Shown here: positions 1-13,951 of the stretch, piece by piece | Layout of the letters: each line of letters starts with the position of its first letter | Position numbering within the stretch: the stretch's first letter is position 1 | Source: Sulfurisoma sediminicola | GTDB taxonomy: Bacteria > Pseudomonadota > Gammaproteobacteria > Burkholderiales > Rhodocyclaceae | Assembly (NCBI RefSeq): GCF_003865015.1 | Contig: NZ_BHVV01000003.1 | Span: forward strand, 1 to 64,000 | Length of the DNA: 64,000 bases | Direction: 5' to 3' | Program-made: the position numbers and the translations under genes | Notes under the pieces: generated by a model | The model's database searches: none | What the model was told of the DNA's origin: nothing | What the model saw: only the letters and a program-made list of their open reading frames with translations

Positions 1-216
1 CAAACAGCCGATAGGTGTAGGTGCTTGTGGGGCTGGAGGCGGTGGTGGGGTTTGTTCCCGAGATCGAAGGGGCAAGCTGGGAGGAATTCCGACCCTTAGG
101 GGTTACGCTGCTGCTGAAGCTAAGAGTATAGAAGCAAGCACTTACACGAGATATACAGTAAAGGTTAGATGCAAGTCTGACCTCTGATATTCGTTTGAGT
201 GAGTTTTGACAAGATT
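1..216 (+). other. rrn leader (16S precursor 5' flank)
   Basis: No gene. The window opens inside the rRNA leader, because bases about 2-27 are nearly complementary to the 16S trailer at about 1774-1799 (both carry the GCACCTACA / TGTAGGTGC core followed by CCTATCGG / CCGATAGG). This is the usual long stem that RNase III cuts to release pre-16S. The rrn promoter must therefore lie upstream of the window; I see no convincing promoter between 30 and 216. Confidence 0.7.
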
Positions 217-1757
<1,541 letters not shown>

Positions 1758-1812
1758 GAGCACAAGGCTCTGTGAGCACCTACAACCTATCGGTTGTTTA
1801 ACCCTGAACAGC

Positions 1813-1889
1813 GGGTCTGTAGCTCAGCTGGTTAGAGCACCGTCTTGATAAGGCGGGGGTCGTTGGTTCGAACCCAACCAGACCCACCA
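1813..1889 (+). tRNA. ileT: tRNA-Ile (GAT)
   Basis: A 77-base tRNA with acceptor GGGTCTG pairing with CAGACCC, D-loop AGCTCAGCTGGTTAGAGC, anticodon loop CTTGATAAG (anticodon GAT), T-loop GGTTCGAACCC and an encoded CCA end. It sits in the 16S-23S spacer in the standard Ile-Ala order and is processed from the rRNA precursor. Confidence 0.97.
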
Positions 1890-1919
1890 CGCATGAGCTG
1901 ACTCGAGCCGGGCACGACG

Positions 1920-2021
1920 CAAGGTTCGAGAATCGAGCAGACCGAGGCGCGAAGGCACGCCGCATAGCTGGGCTATGCAAGTGCTGGAGCAACGATGGGA
2001 TGCGATGATTATCGAAGCTTG
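1920..2021 (+). repeat. Imperfect palindromic element between tRNA-Ile and tRNA-Ala
   Basis: The 134-base gap between the two spacer tRNAs is mostly one long imperfect inverted repeat. Its centre is GCATAGC-TGG-GCTATGC (1962-1978) and the outer ends match as CAAGGTTCGAGAATC (from 1920) against GATTATCGAAGCTTG (to 2021). Arms are about 50 bases with mismatches in the middle. It resembles a REP/MITE-like palindromic repeat inserted in the spacer; a processing hairpin is the alternative. Confidence 0.5.
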
Positions 2022-2023
2022 AG

Positions 2024-2099
2024 GGGGGATTAGCTCAGCTGGGAGAGCACCTGCTTTGCAAGCAGGGGGTCGTCGGTTCGATCCCGTCATCCTCCACCA
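2024..2099 (+). tRNA. alaT: tRNA-Ala (TGC)
   Basis: A 76-base tRNA with acceptor GGGGGAT pairing with ATCCTCC, D-loop TAGCTCAGCTGGGAGAGC, anticodon loop TTTGCAA (anticodon TGC), T-loop CGGTTCGATCCCG and encoded CCA. It is the second spacer tRNA of the rRNA operon, co-transcribed with 16S and 23S. Confidence 0.97.
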
Positions 2100-2117
2100 T
2101 CCCCTGCGAGAGAGAGT

Positions 2118-2150
2118 CGATATCAAAGGTTTGCTTTGATATCGGTTTTT
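2118..2150 (+). terminator. Terminator-like hairpin in the 16S-23S spacer
   Basis: A perfect 11-base stem CGATATCAAAG / CTTTGATATCG (2118-2128 with 2134-2144), loop GTTTG, followed directly by GTTTTT. It has the form of an intrinsic terminator but is AT-rich and lies before 23S, so rRNA antitermination must read through it, or it is only a processing structure. Confidence 0.45.
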
Positions 2151-2165
2151 ACCGAAGGCTGTTTG

Positions 2166-2177
2166 GATCTTTAAAAA
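2166..2177 (+). promoter_or_regulatory. boxA-like antitermination element before 23S
   Basis: GATCTTTAAAAA resembles the rrn boxA consensus TGYTCTTTAAMA and stands in the usual place between the spacer tRNAs and 23S. As nascent RNA it would be bound by NusB/NusE to keep polymerase antiterminated. Confidence 0.5.
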
Positions 2178-2334
2178 CTAGGAAGAAGTAAAGGTGTTCG
2201 ATCTGAGGAATTGGATCGGACATGGGTAGTGATTGCAAATTCTCGATTCCATCCTTTGAACCAGCGATGGAATTGAAACAAGCGCGAGTTGTGCCTGTAG
2301 CGTGACCTGGAGGGATCCAGGGCTCAACGTTATA

Positions 2335-5217
<2,883 letters not shown>

Positions 5218-5325
5218 TAACCTTGAGTTACATTCAACTCGGGTGCAACACGCGCCAATCACCACCCAATTTACTTCTTCCAATTACGCGGCCCGGACCA
5301 CAAAACCCAGGCCGCTTCCCTTTCA

Positions 5326-5441
5326 GTCTGGTGCCCATAGCGAGGCGGAACCACCCCTTCCCTTCCCGAACAGGACCGTGAAACACCTCCGCGCCAATGA
5401 TAGTCGGTTAACCTCCGGCGAAAGTAGGTCAGCACCAGACT
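5326..5441 (+). rRNA. rrf: 5S ribosomal RNA
   Basis: About 116 bases starting GTCTGGTG and ending CACCAGACT, so its 5' and 3' ends pair. It contains the diagnostic CCCGAACAGGACCGTGAAAC and TGATAGT segments. It follows 23S after a spacer of about 108 bases and closes the rRNA operon. Confidence 0.95.
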
Positions 5442-5452
5442 CCCCACGAAGC

Positions 5453-5490
5453 ACAACGCCCCGTCTGAATTTTCAGGCGGGGCGTTGTCA
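5453..5490 (+). terminator. rRNA operon terminator
   Basis: A strong hairpin, ACAACGCCCCGTCTGA with TCAGGCGGGGCGTTGT (one G-T pair), small AT loop, lying 12 bases after 5S and before the convergent 3' end of proB. The downstream tract CATTTGTGTTCT is only moderately T-rich. Confidence 0.75.
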
Positions 5491-5531
5491 TTTGTGTTCT
5501 GAGGATCGCGGCTGGGCATGCCGCGGAGCGG

Positions 5532-7700
<2,169 letters not shown>

Positions 7701-7719
7701 CTGTCAGGGGAAGAGTCGT

Positions 7720-7983
7720 TCAGGCGGCTGCGGGAACGACGCGCACCATCTTCCGCTTTTCAGCCCCCTTGATCGAGAACTCGATCGTGCCGGTGACTTT
7801 GGCGAAAAGGGTGTGATCCTTGCCCATGCCGACGTTCTCGCCGGCGTGGAAGCGGGTGCCGCGCTGACGAACGATGATGCTGCCCGCGGGAACAAGTTGC
7901 CCGCCGTAGCGTTTGACGCCCAGTCGTTTGGCTTCTGAGTCGCGGCCGTTGCGTGAGCTGCCGCCAGCTTTCTTGTGTGCCAT
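7720..7983 (-). CDS. rpmA: 50S ribosomal protein L27
   Basis: Ribosomal protein L27, 87 residues, whose N-terminus reaches the peptidyl-transferase centre. It opens [16 protein letters not shown] and contains [21 protein letters not shown], the family signature. It follows rplU after 15 bases in the same operon. No N-terminal processed extension of the Firmicutes type is present. Confidence 0.98.
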   Translation of the reverse strand: MAHKKAGGSSRNGRDSEAKRLGVKRYGGQLVPAGSIIVRQRGTRFHAGENVGMGKDHTLFAKVTGTIEFSIKGAEKRKMVRVVPAAA

Positions 7984-7998
7984 GGTGAAGACTCCTGA

Positions 7999-8310
7999 TT
8001 AGGCCGAGATGCTACCGATCTCAAGCTCGGTGTAGTTCTGGCGATGACCTTGATGCTTCTGGTAATGCTTGCGCCGACGCATCTTGAAAATCTTCACCTT
8101 GGGGTGCCGACCGTGCGCTATCACCCGAGCCGTGATCTTGGCGCCGGCAACTATCGGCGTACCAACCTTGACCGCCTCGCCTTCGCCGATCATCAGGATC
8201 TGATCGAGAGTGATTTCAGCGCCCACGTCTGCCGGTATCTGTTCTACTTTGATTTTTTCGCCGGCAACGACGCGATACTGTTTGCCGCCGGTTTTTATGA
8301 CCGCATACAT
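7999..8310 (-). CDS. rplU: 50S ribosomal protein L21
   Basis: Ribosomal protein L21, 103 residues, starting [14 protein letters not shown] and containing [20 protein letters not shown], the conserved rRNA-binding stretch. First gene of the rplU-rpmA-obgE-proB operon. A GGAGTCC ribosome-binding site precedes the ATG, and a near-consensus promoter lies about 37 bases upstream of it. Confidence 0.98.
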   Translation of the reverse strand: MYAVIKTGGKQYRVVAGEKIKVEQIPADVGAEITLDQILMIGEGEAVKVGTPIVAGAKITARVIAHGRHPKVKIFKMRRRKHYQKHQGHRQNYTELEIGSISA

Positions 8311-8346
8311 GATGGACTCCGCTAGACTTGTTTCGGAAAACCACGC

Positions 8347-8374
8347 ATTATATCGACTCGGAGCGAACTGTCAA
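8347..8374 (-). promoter_or_regulatory. Sigma-70 promoter of the rplU operon
   Basis: On the minus strand: TTGACA (8374-8369), 16-base spacer, TATAAT (8352-8347). Both hexamers are perfect. Predicted start near 8340 gives a leader of about 30 bases, too short for an L21 autoregulatory structure of the kind seen in Firmicutes. Confidence 0.8.
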
Positions 8375-8424
8375 AGTCCAGTTTTTCTGCTCCAATGTGG
8401 CTTCGGCTCGGCCCCTGCCCTTAG

Positions 8425-8453
8425 TTGACGTAACCCCAGCCAGCCAATAGCAT
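8425..8453 (+). promoter_or_regulatory. Candidate ispB promoter
   Basis: TTGACG (8425-8430), 17-base spacer, TAGCAT (8448-8453), 24 bases before the ispB GTG. The -35 is good and the -10 weak. Confidence 0.35.
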
Positions 8454-8477
8454 CCGCCGCTTTTCCCGAGTTCGGTC

Positions 8478-9446
8478 GTGACACTCCCACCCAGCTATTC
8501 CCTGATCGCCGACGACATGAAAGCCGTCGATGCGGTGATCCGTGCGCGGCTTCATTCCGATGTCGTCCTGGTGCGTCAGGTGGCCGAGTACATCATCGCT
8601 GCCGGCGGCAAGCGCCTGCGCCCCGCCTTGCTGCTATTGGCTGCGGGGGCGGTCGGTTATCGCGGGACGCATCACCATGAACTGGCGGCGGTAGTGGAAT
8701 TCATCCATACGGCCACGCTGTTGCACGACGATGTGGTCGATGAATCGAATCTGCGTCGCGGGCGGGACACCGCCAATGCGCTGTTCGGCAATGCGGCGAG
8801 CGTGCTGGTCGGCGATTTCCTCTATTCGCGTGCATTCCAGATGATGGTTTCCGTCGGCAGCATGCGGATCATGGAAGTGCTCGCGGACGCCACCAACGTC
8901 ATTGCCGAGGGCGAGGTCCTGCAGTTGATGAACTGCCACAATGCGGACATCGACGTGCCGAGCTATCTGCAGGTGATTCGCTACAAGACTGCGAAGCTCT
9001 TCGAGGCGGCGACTCGGCTCGGAGGCATTCTGGGGGGCGTCCCTGGCGAAGTCGAGGATGGCTTGGCGGCCTATGGCATGCATCTGGGCACCGCGTTCCA
9101 ACTGATCGACGATGTCCTCGACTACTCGGGAGACGAGGCCGAGACTGGCAAACATCTGGGCGACGACTTGGCTGAAGGCAAGCCGACGCTCCCCTTGATC
9201 CATGTGATGCGCAATGGCACGCCGGAGCAGGCCGCCTCTGTCAGACATGCCATCGAGTCAGGTGGTCGCGACAGCTTTCCGCAGGTGCTTGCGGCCGTGC
9301 GGGCGAGTGGCGCACTCGATGTCGCGCGCCAACATGCCCAGTCCGAGGCGGAACGGGCGATCACCGCACTTGCATCATTGCCGCCTTCAAAATTCAAAGA
9401 CAGTCTGCTAGAATTAGCGGCCTTTGCAGTTGCGCGACGGTTCTGA
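8478..9446 (+). CDS. ispB: Octaprenyl diphosphate synthase (trans-polyprenyl synthase)
   Basis: Builds the long polyprenyl diphosphate used as the ubiquinone side chain by adding isopentenyl units to an allylic primer. The 322-residue protein has GGKRLRPALLLL, the first Asp-rich motif HDDVVDESNLRRG, and the second motif QLIDDVLDYSGD, with KPTLPLIH after it. Full length for the family. The start is a GTG because the next residues match the family N-terminus. It is divergent from rplU, as in E. coli, where ispB also neighbours rplU. Chain length cannot be read with certainty from sequence. Confidence 0.95.
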   Translation: MTLPPSYSLIADDMKAVDAVIRARLHSDVVLVRQVAEYIIAAGGKRLRPALLLLAAGAVGYRGTHHHELAAVVEFIHTATLLHDDVVDESNLRRGRDTANALFGNAASVLVGDFLYSRAFQMMVSVGSMRIMEVLADATNVIAEGEVLQLMNCHNADIDVPSYLQVIRYKTAKLFEAATRLGGILGGVPGEVEDGLAAYGMHLGTAFQLIDDVLDYSGDEAETGKHLGDDLAEGKPTLPLIHVMRNGTPEQAASVRHAIESGGRDSFPQVLAAVRASGALDVARQHAQSEAERAITALASLPPSKFKDSLLELAAFAVARRF

Positions 9447-9520
9447 GCGCCGTCTTCGCGGGTGATTCAGCAATCTGCACTGGGCTTGCGTCAGGGTAAG
9501 CAACTGCGCGACAAGGCAAT

Positions 9521-9597
<77 letters not shown>

Positions 9598-9678
9598 AAT
9601 TCTTGTGGTCGCGTTTAGATCCCCCCCGGGGAACCGGCGGCGCGGTAAGCTTCGGCACTCGAAGCGCTTACCGTGGCC

Positions 9679-9912
9679 ATGAGCAAAGTCATCCTTCTAC
9701 TCCTTGTCGTCGCTGTCCTCTACGTTCTGTTGCGGGCGAGGAAGGGCCGTCGTGCCGCCGACCGGCAAAGGCCTGAGCATAGCGCCGCGCGCGAGTCGTT
9801 CGCGGAGCCCTTTGTCGTGTGCGCCCATTGCGGCATCAATTTGCCGTTGAGCGAGGCCGTAACGATTGAAGGGCGCCATTACTGCTGCGAGGAGCATCGG
9901 CAGCTTGGCTAG
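9679..9912 (+). CDS. PP0621-family small membrane protein
   Basis: A protein of about 77 residues: one N-terminal membrane helix (KVILLLLVVAVLYVLL), a basic linker, then a small domain with CAHCG and a terminal CCEEHR, which together look like a zinc-binding ribbon. It matches the small PP0621 family, typically found just upstream of pilS in beta- and gammaproteobacteria; its function is unknown. I chose ATG 9679 over the in-frame GTG 9673. It ends one base before the proposed TTG start region of pilS, so it probably belongs to the pilSR transcription unit. Confidence 0.8.
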   Translation: MSKVILLLLVVAVLYVLLRARKGRRAADRQRPEHSAARESFAEPFVVCAHCGINLPLSEAVTIEGRHYCCEEHRQLG

Positions 9913-9913
9913 C

Positions 9914-11529
9914 TTGACGCCACCTGAGCCAACATCGGCAGCCAACGAAACCGAACTCGACACCTATTGGCGTCCCGTTCAGTATTTCGCCTTCTACCGA
10001 CTGCTCGTTGCGGCGTTCTTTCTGGTCGCCAATACCTTGGGGGGGGCACCCTCAATATCGGCGAACAGAACCCGCTGCTGTTTCAGTGGGTCAGCATCGT
10101 CTATCTGGCCGCGGCGACTCTTTTCTGGATGACCGTATTGCGTTGGCGGCGAGCATTCAATATTCAGCTCTCTGCCCAAGTGGCAACCGACATCGTGGCC
10201 CTTACGCTCATGATGCATGCGAGCGGCGGCAGCCAGAGCGGCGTTTCGGTGATGATTTTTGTTGTGCTGGCTGGAGCCGGATTGGTTGGGCAGGGCCGCA
10301 TGACCCTGTTCCACGCGTCGCTCGCAACGGTCGCCGTTCTCTTCGAGCAGGGTTACCGCGTCTTGAATCTCGAGGGGGAAACCAGCGCGTTCTTTCGTGT
10401 CGGCCTGACCAGCGTCGGCTTCTTTGCCACGGCTATATCTGCTCGCCTGCTGGGGCGTGGCATCATTGCCCAGGAAGCTCTGGCCAGGCAACGGGGCATC
10501 GAACTGGCGCATCAACTGCGCATCAGCGAGGCGGTCATCCGCGACATGCAGGATGGTGTGCTGGTCGTGGATGCCAATGGCAGGGTCCGCCAGCACAATC
10601 CGCAAGCGGCCATATTGCTCGATGCGGGCGATGGGAACGACCTCTACCTGGCGTCCTTGTCACCCCAGTTGGCTGAGCACTTCGTGGCCTGGCGATCACG
10701 CACCGGCCGGTCTGAGACTAATCTGCGTTCGCCGCAAAGTGGCCGTCTGGTCAGAGCCCGTTGCCGCGCCTCGGGCGCCGGCGGATCCACGCTGATCTAC
10801 CTCGAGGACATGGGACGGGTGGAGGCACAGGCCCGCCAGTTGAAGCTTGCCGCGCTCGGCCGCCTGACAGCCAACATGGCGCACGAAATCCGCAATCCGC
10901 TCTCATCGATCAGCCATGCCGCCGAGCTGCTCGCCGAAGATACCCAGAACGACACCGAGCGCCGCCTGGCGCGGATCATCGGCGACAACACCCAGCGGCT
11001 CAACCGCCTGGTGGCGGAGGTGATGGAACTGGGGCGTCGCGACCGTGCCCAGCCCGAGCAATTTTCGCTGAACGGCTTTCTCGCGGCTTTTGTCGATGAA
11101 TACGCGGTATCCGATCCGGAAGCCGGGCGGCGCATTGCTCTGGCCACACCGGAACAAGTGGAAATCTGCTTCGACCGCAGCCATCTGCACCGCATTCTCT
11201 GGAACCTGCTCGCCAACGCGATGCGCCATGCCTCGTCCGCCGACGGCGCGGTCTGTCTCGAGGTTTCGCCACGAGACTCGGCAAGGCCCGTGGAATTGCA
11301 TATTATGGACGACGGTCCCGGCATCGCGCCCGAGCAAAGGGGGCAAGTGTTCGAACCGTTCTTTACGACTCACGGCAGTGGCACGGGGCTTGGCTTGTAC
11401 ATCGCCCGGGAACTATGCGAGGCAAACGGCGCCCAGTTGGATCTGCTCGATGACGGTCCTGGAGCGCACTTCAGAATTTCGTTTGGTACCGAGGCATGTC
11501 GAACCCACGCAGAAACCGCAGTGAGCTGA
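9914..11529 (+). CDS. pilS: Sensor histidine kinase PilS, frameshifted in a G8 tract
   Basis: Membrane histidine kinase partner of PilR in control of type IV pilin transcription. The N-terminal membrane region begins in one frame (TTG 9914 or ATG 9866; DTYWRPVQYFAFYRLLVAAFF) and continues in another after eight consecutive G at 10039-10046. Adding one G restores LGGGTLNIGEQNPLLFQW and a single uninterrupted protein of about 538 residues. The rest is intact: further membrane helices, a PAS-like segment, the HisKA box MAHEIRNPLSSIS and an ATPase domain with DDGPGIAPEQRG and GTGLGLY. Either a sequencing error or a switchable tract explains this; an ATG at 9967 could only give a version with a wrong N-terminus. 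It overlaps pilR by 34 bases. Confidence 0.85.
10039..10046 (+). repeat. G8 homopolymer at the pilS frameshift
   Basis: Eight consecutive G interrupt the pilS frame; nine would restore it. It lies in the early membrane region, where slipped-strand changes would act as an on/off switch. Confidence 0.7.
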
Positions 11530-12857
11530 TACGGGCCCTCGTTGTCGACGACGAGGCCGACATTCGCGAACTGCTGGACATGACCCTGGCCCGCATGGGG
11601 CTCGCGGCCGACAGCGCCGCGACCCTGGCCGAGGCCAAGCGCCTGCTTGCAGCAGGGGAATATCAGATTTGCCTGACGGACATGCGATTGCCTGATGGCG
11701 ACGGCCTCGAACTGGTAAGGTATGTCGGCGAGCAGTGCCCGGAACTCCCGGTGGCCGTCATTACGGCCCATGGCAGCATGGGTAATGCGGTAGCGGCGCT
11801 GAAGGCCGGTGCTTTCGACTATCTGTCGAAGCCGGTATCCCTCGAGCAACTGCGTGTACTGGTCCGTTCAGCACTGGATCTACCGAGTGGGGTCTCACAC
11901 GGTGGTGGCGGCGAAGCGCATCAACTGCTTGGCGCGTCCCCTGCGGTCGAGCAGGTGCGACACCTGATCGACCGAGTAGGACGTAGCCAAGCTCCCGTGT
12001 ACATATCGGGCGAGTCTGGCAGCGGCAAAGAGCTGGCGGCGCGCCTGATTCACGAGCGCAGTTCGCGCGCGGAACGCCCGTTTGTGCCCGTGAACTGCGG
12101 CGCCATTCCGGGGAATTTGGTCGAGAGCGAGTTTTTCGGCTACCGCAAAGGGGCATTCACCGGTGCCGACAGCGACAGGTCGGGATTCTTCCAGGCCGCC
12201 GATGGCGGCACTCTCTTTCTCGACGAGGTCGCCGATCTGCCGCTGACCATGCAGGTCAAGCTGCTGCGGGCCATCCAGGAAAAGCGCGTGCGCAAGGTGG
12301 GGGCGACGACGGAGGAGGCAGTCGATGTTCGCATCATCTGCGCCACCCACCAGAACCTCAGGGCACTCGTCGAGCAGGGCGCGTTCCGGCAGGACCTGTT
12401 CTACAGGCTCAATGTCATCGAAATTCGCATGCCCGCGCTGCGCGAGTGCCGCGAGGATATTCCCCTGCTCACCGACCACGTCCTTGGGCGCCTGGCGAAG
12501 GCAGCAGGTGGCAAGCTGCCGGATATGACAGCGGCGGCGCGGCGGGCGCTCGAGGCCTATCCCTTTCCCGGCAATGTCCGGGAATTGGAGAATACCCTTG
12601 AAAGGGCGATGGCCCTGCTGGTCGACGATCGCATCGACGTCGCGGATCTCGGTCTGGCCACCGAATCGACGCTGGCTGTCGAAAGCCCGCAGCCGGGTCA
12701 GGCCTCGCTACAGGATTACCTCGATGCAATGGAACGACAGGCCATACTCGATGCGCTCGAAAAGACCCGCTTCAATCGTACTGCGGCCGCCCGCCTGCTC
12801 GGCATCACCTTTCGTTCCCTGCGATATCGAATGCAGCGTCTGGGCTTGAATGACTGA
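11496..12857 (+). CDS. pilR: Sigma-54-dependent response regulator PilR
   Basis: Activates sigma-54 transcription of pilA on phosphorylation by PilS. The 453-residue protein has a receiver domain (phospho-acceptor Asp62 in CLTDMRLPDGDG), an AAA+ domain with Walker A GESGSGKE and the sigma-54 contact loop GAFTGA, and a C-terminal Fis-type helix-turn-helix ending RFNRTAAARLLGITFRSLRYRMQRLG. Full NtrC-family length. It overlaps pilS at its start and ampD by 8 bases at its end. Confidence 0.95.
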   Translation: MSNPRRNRSELIRALVVDDEADIRELLDMTLARMGLAADSAATLAEAKRLLAAGEYQICLTDMRLPDGDGLELVRYVGEQCPELPVAVITAHGSMGNAVAALKAGAFDYLSKPVSLEQLRVLVRSALDLPSGVSHGGGGEAHQLLGASPAVEQVRHLIDRVGRSQAPVYISGESGSGKELAARLIHERSSRAERPFVPVNCGAIPGNLVESEFFGYRKGAFTGADSDRSGFFQAADGGTLFLDEVADLPLTMQVKLLRAIQEKRVRKVGATTEEAVDVRIICATHQNLRALVEQGAFRQDLFYRLNVIEIRMPALRECREDIPLLTDHVLGRLAKAAGGKLPDMTAAARRALEAYPFPGNVRELENTLERAMALLVDDRIDVADLGLATESTLAVESPQPGQASLQDYLDAMERQAILDALEKTRFNRTAAARLLGITFRSLRYRMQRLGLND

Positions 12858-13398
12858 AGGATTGATCGACGCCGACGGCTGGTTCGCCGACGCTCGCCGA
12901 GTCGTCTCCCCGAATCAGGATGCGCGCCCCGACGGCGAACGCGCCCGCCTGATCGTAATTCACTCGATCAGCCTGCCGCCGGGACAGTTCGGCGGCGAGG
13001 CGATCGAACAACTCTTCACCAATCGTCTCGATCCCGACGCCGATCCGTATTTCCGCGAAGTGCATCATCTGCGCGTTTCCGCGCACTTCCTTGTGCGCCG
13101 CGAGGGCGAGTTGATTCAGTTCGTCGCGACCTCGCGGCGGGCCTGGCACGCCGGCGTCTCGTGCTGGCGCGGCCGCGAGCACTGCAACGATTTCACCATC
13201 GGCATCGAAGTCGAAGGTGCAGACGATCAGCACTTCACCGCGAGCCAATACGAGCGTCTCGCTACCCTGGTCAGGCTGCTGCACGAGCAGCATCCGATCG
13301 AAGCCATTGTCGCCCATGCCGACATTGCACCGGGCCGCAAGACCGACCCGGGACCGCAATTCGATTGGTGCCTTCTTCGCGAGTTGATGGACGACTAG
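12850..13398 (+). CDS. ampD: 1,6-anhydro-N-acetylmuramyl-L-alanine amidase AmpD
   Basis: Cytoplasmic zinc amidase that removes the peptide from anhydro-muropeptides during cell-wall recycling, and so keeps AmpR-type beta-lactamase induction low. In 182 residues the zinc ligands are visible as His38 (IVIHSIS), His156 (AHADIAPGRK) and Asp166 (TDPGP), with the catalytic Glu120 in IGIEVEG. The start ATG overlaps the pilR stop. Gene order pilR-ampD is common in betaproteobacteria. Confidence 0.95.
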   Translation: MTEGLIDADGWFADARRVVSPNQDARPDGERARLIVIHSISLPPGQFGGEAIEQLFTNRLDPDADPYFREVHHLRVSAHFLVRREGELIQFVATSRRAWHAGVSCWRGREHCNDFTIGIEVEGADDQHFTASQYERLATLVRLLHEQHPIEAIVAHADIAPGRKTDPGPQFDWCLLRELMDD

Positions 13399-13464
13399 AT
13401 CGACGGCGGCGTGGCATCGATGCAACGCGATCGCGACAATGCATCGATCATTTGCAAAAAAATC

Positions 13465-13493
13465 TTGCAGCAGGAAAATGTCAACACTAGAAT
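13465..13493 (+). promoter_or_regulatory. Candidate promoter upstream of the palindrome
   Basis: TTGCAG (13465-13470), 17-base spacer, TAGAAT (13488-13493). The -10 is one base from consensus and the -35 is weak. The palindrome begins about 20 bases downstream, where a bound protein would repress. Confidence 0.35.
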
Positions 13494-13512
13494 TAGTCGC
13501 AATTCAGGGATC

Positions 13513-13532
13513 ACCTACTAGATCTAGTAGGT
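13513..13532. promoter_or_regulatory. 20-base perfect palindrome, lux-box-like
   Basis: ACCTACTAGATCTAGTAGGT is a perfect dyad of 20 bases with the CT-N12-AG spacing of LuxR-family binding sites. It is probably an operator for a dimeric regulator. No luxR or luxI homologue is in this window, so the identity of the regulator is open. Confidence 0.5.
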
Positions 13533-13596
13533 CGATGCGAAATCGAAGCGCTGACATAACTAACGAATCCGTCATGCAAAGGAACAGGAGACGTTG

Positions 13597-13767
13597 ATGC
13601 AGATCGATGGCGAGCACAAGCTGCAGCCCTTTTCCGATCTACCGCGCGCGTCCCTTGCTTTCTCGATTTCACGGCTTACCCCGTCCCTTCTCTTCACTCC
13701 CGACTCTCCAGTTTCCTCGGCTCGTGGCGATCGCGCGCGCCGAGGGAGCCTTGTCTATGCACATTGA
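13597..13767 (+). CDS. Possible small protein of 56 residues
   Basis: An ATG with AGGAG six bases upstream opens a frame beginning MQIDGEHKLQPFSDLPRA and ending RRGSLVYAH. No family is recognised, and codon use is not strongly GC-biased at third positions, unlike flanking genes. It could equally be a chance frame in a leader or sRNA region. Confidence 0.25.
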   Translation: MQIDGEHKLQPFSDLPRASLAFSISRLTPSLLFTPDSPVSSARGDRARRGSLVYAH

Positions 13768-13846
13768 CGAAACGCGCGGGCAGCACTGGGGCCCGGCAAC
13801 TCGATCAACGTTTTTCCGCAGCGATATAGGCGGAGAAACGCAAGGA

Positions 13847-13880
13847 ATTCAACGCTTTCAATTGCTTGAAGGCGTTGAAT
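13847..13880 (+). other. Long hairpin upstream of the H1-like gene
   Basis: Fifteen-base stem (ATTCAACGCTTTCAA with TTGAAGGCGTTGAAT, one G-T pair) and a TTGC loop. No T-tract follows on either strand, so it is not a standard terminator. It may end a small RNA, stabilise the downstream mRNA, or act as an attenuator; the start codon is 71 bases further on. Confidence 0.5.
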
Positions 13881-13951
13881 AATCCGTGCTAGCCCAGACG
13901 GGTTGCAGTAACTGGTGGTTCTTTCTTGTTAATTTGTGAAGGAGGTTCAAC

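Larger units (their letters stand above)
13399..13951 (+). other. Gene-poor stretch between ampD and the H1-like gene
   Basis: About 550 bases with less GC-biased composition than its neighbours. From left to right: a candidate promoter (13465-13493), a 20-base perfect palindrome (13513-13532), a possible 56-codon reading frame (13597-13767), a 15-base-stem hairpin (13847-13880) and a strong ribosome-binding site AAGGAGGT for the next gene. It could be a leader region or encode a small RNA. Confidence 0.6.

Noticed and set aside
30-216. An rrn promoter within the window
   Set aside because: The processing-stem leader begins at about base 2, so the promoter must be upstream; no convincing -35/-10 pair was seen here.
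9643-9673. Hairpin GGTAAGCTTCG/CGAAGCGCTTACC as a terminator
   Set aside because: The stem is interrupted, no T-tract follows, and it abuts the start of the next gene; possibly only local structure after tRNA-Pro.
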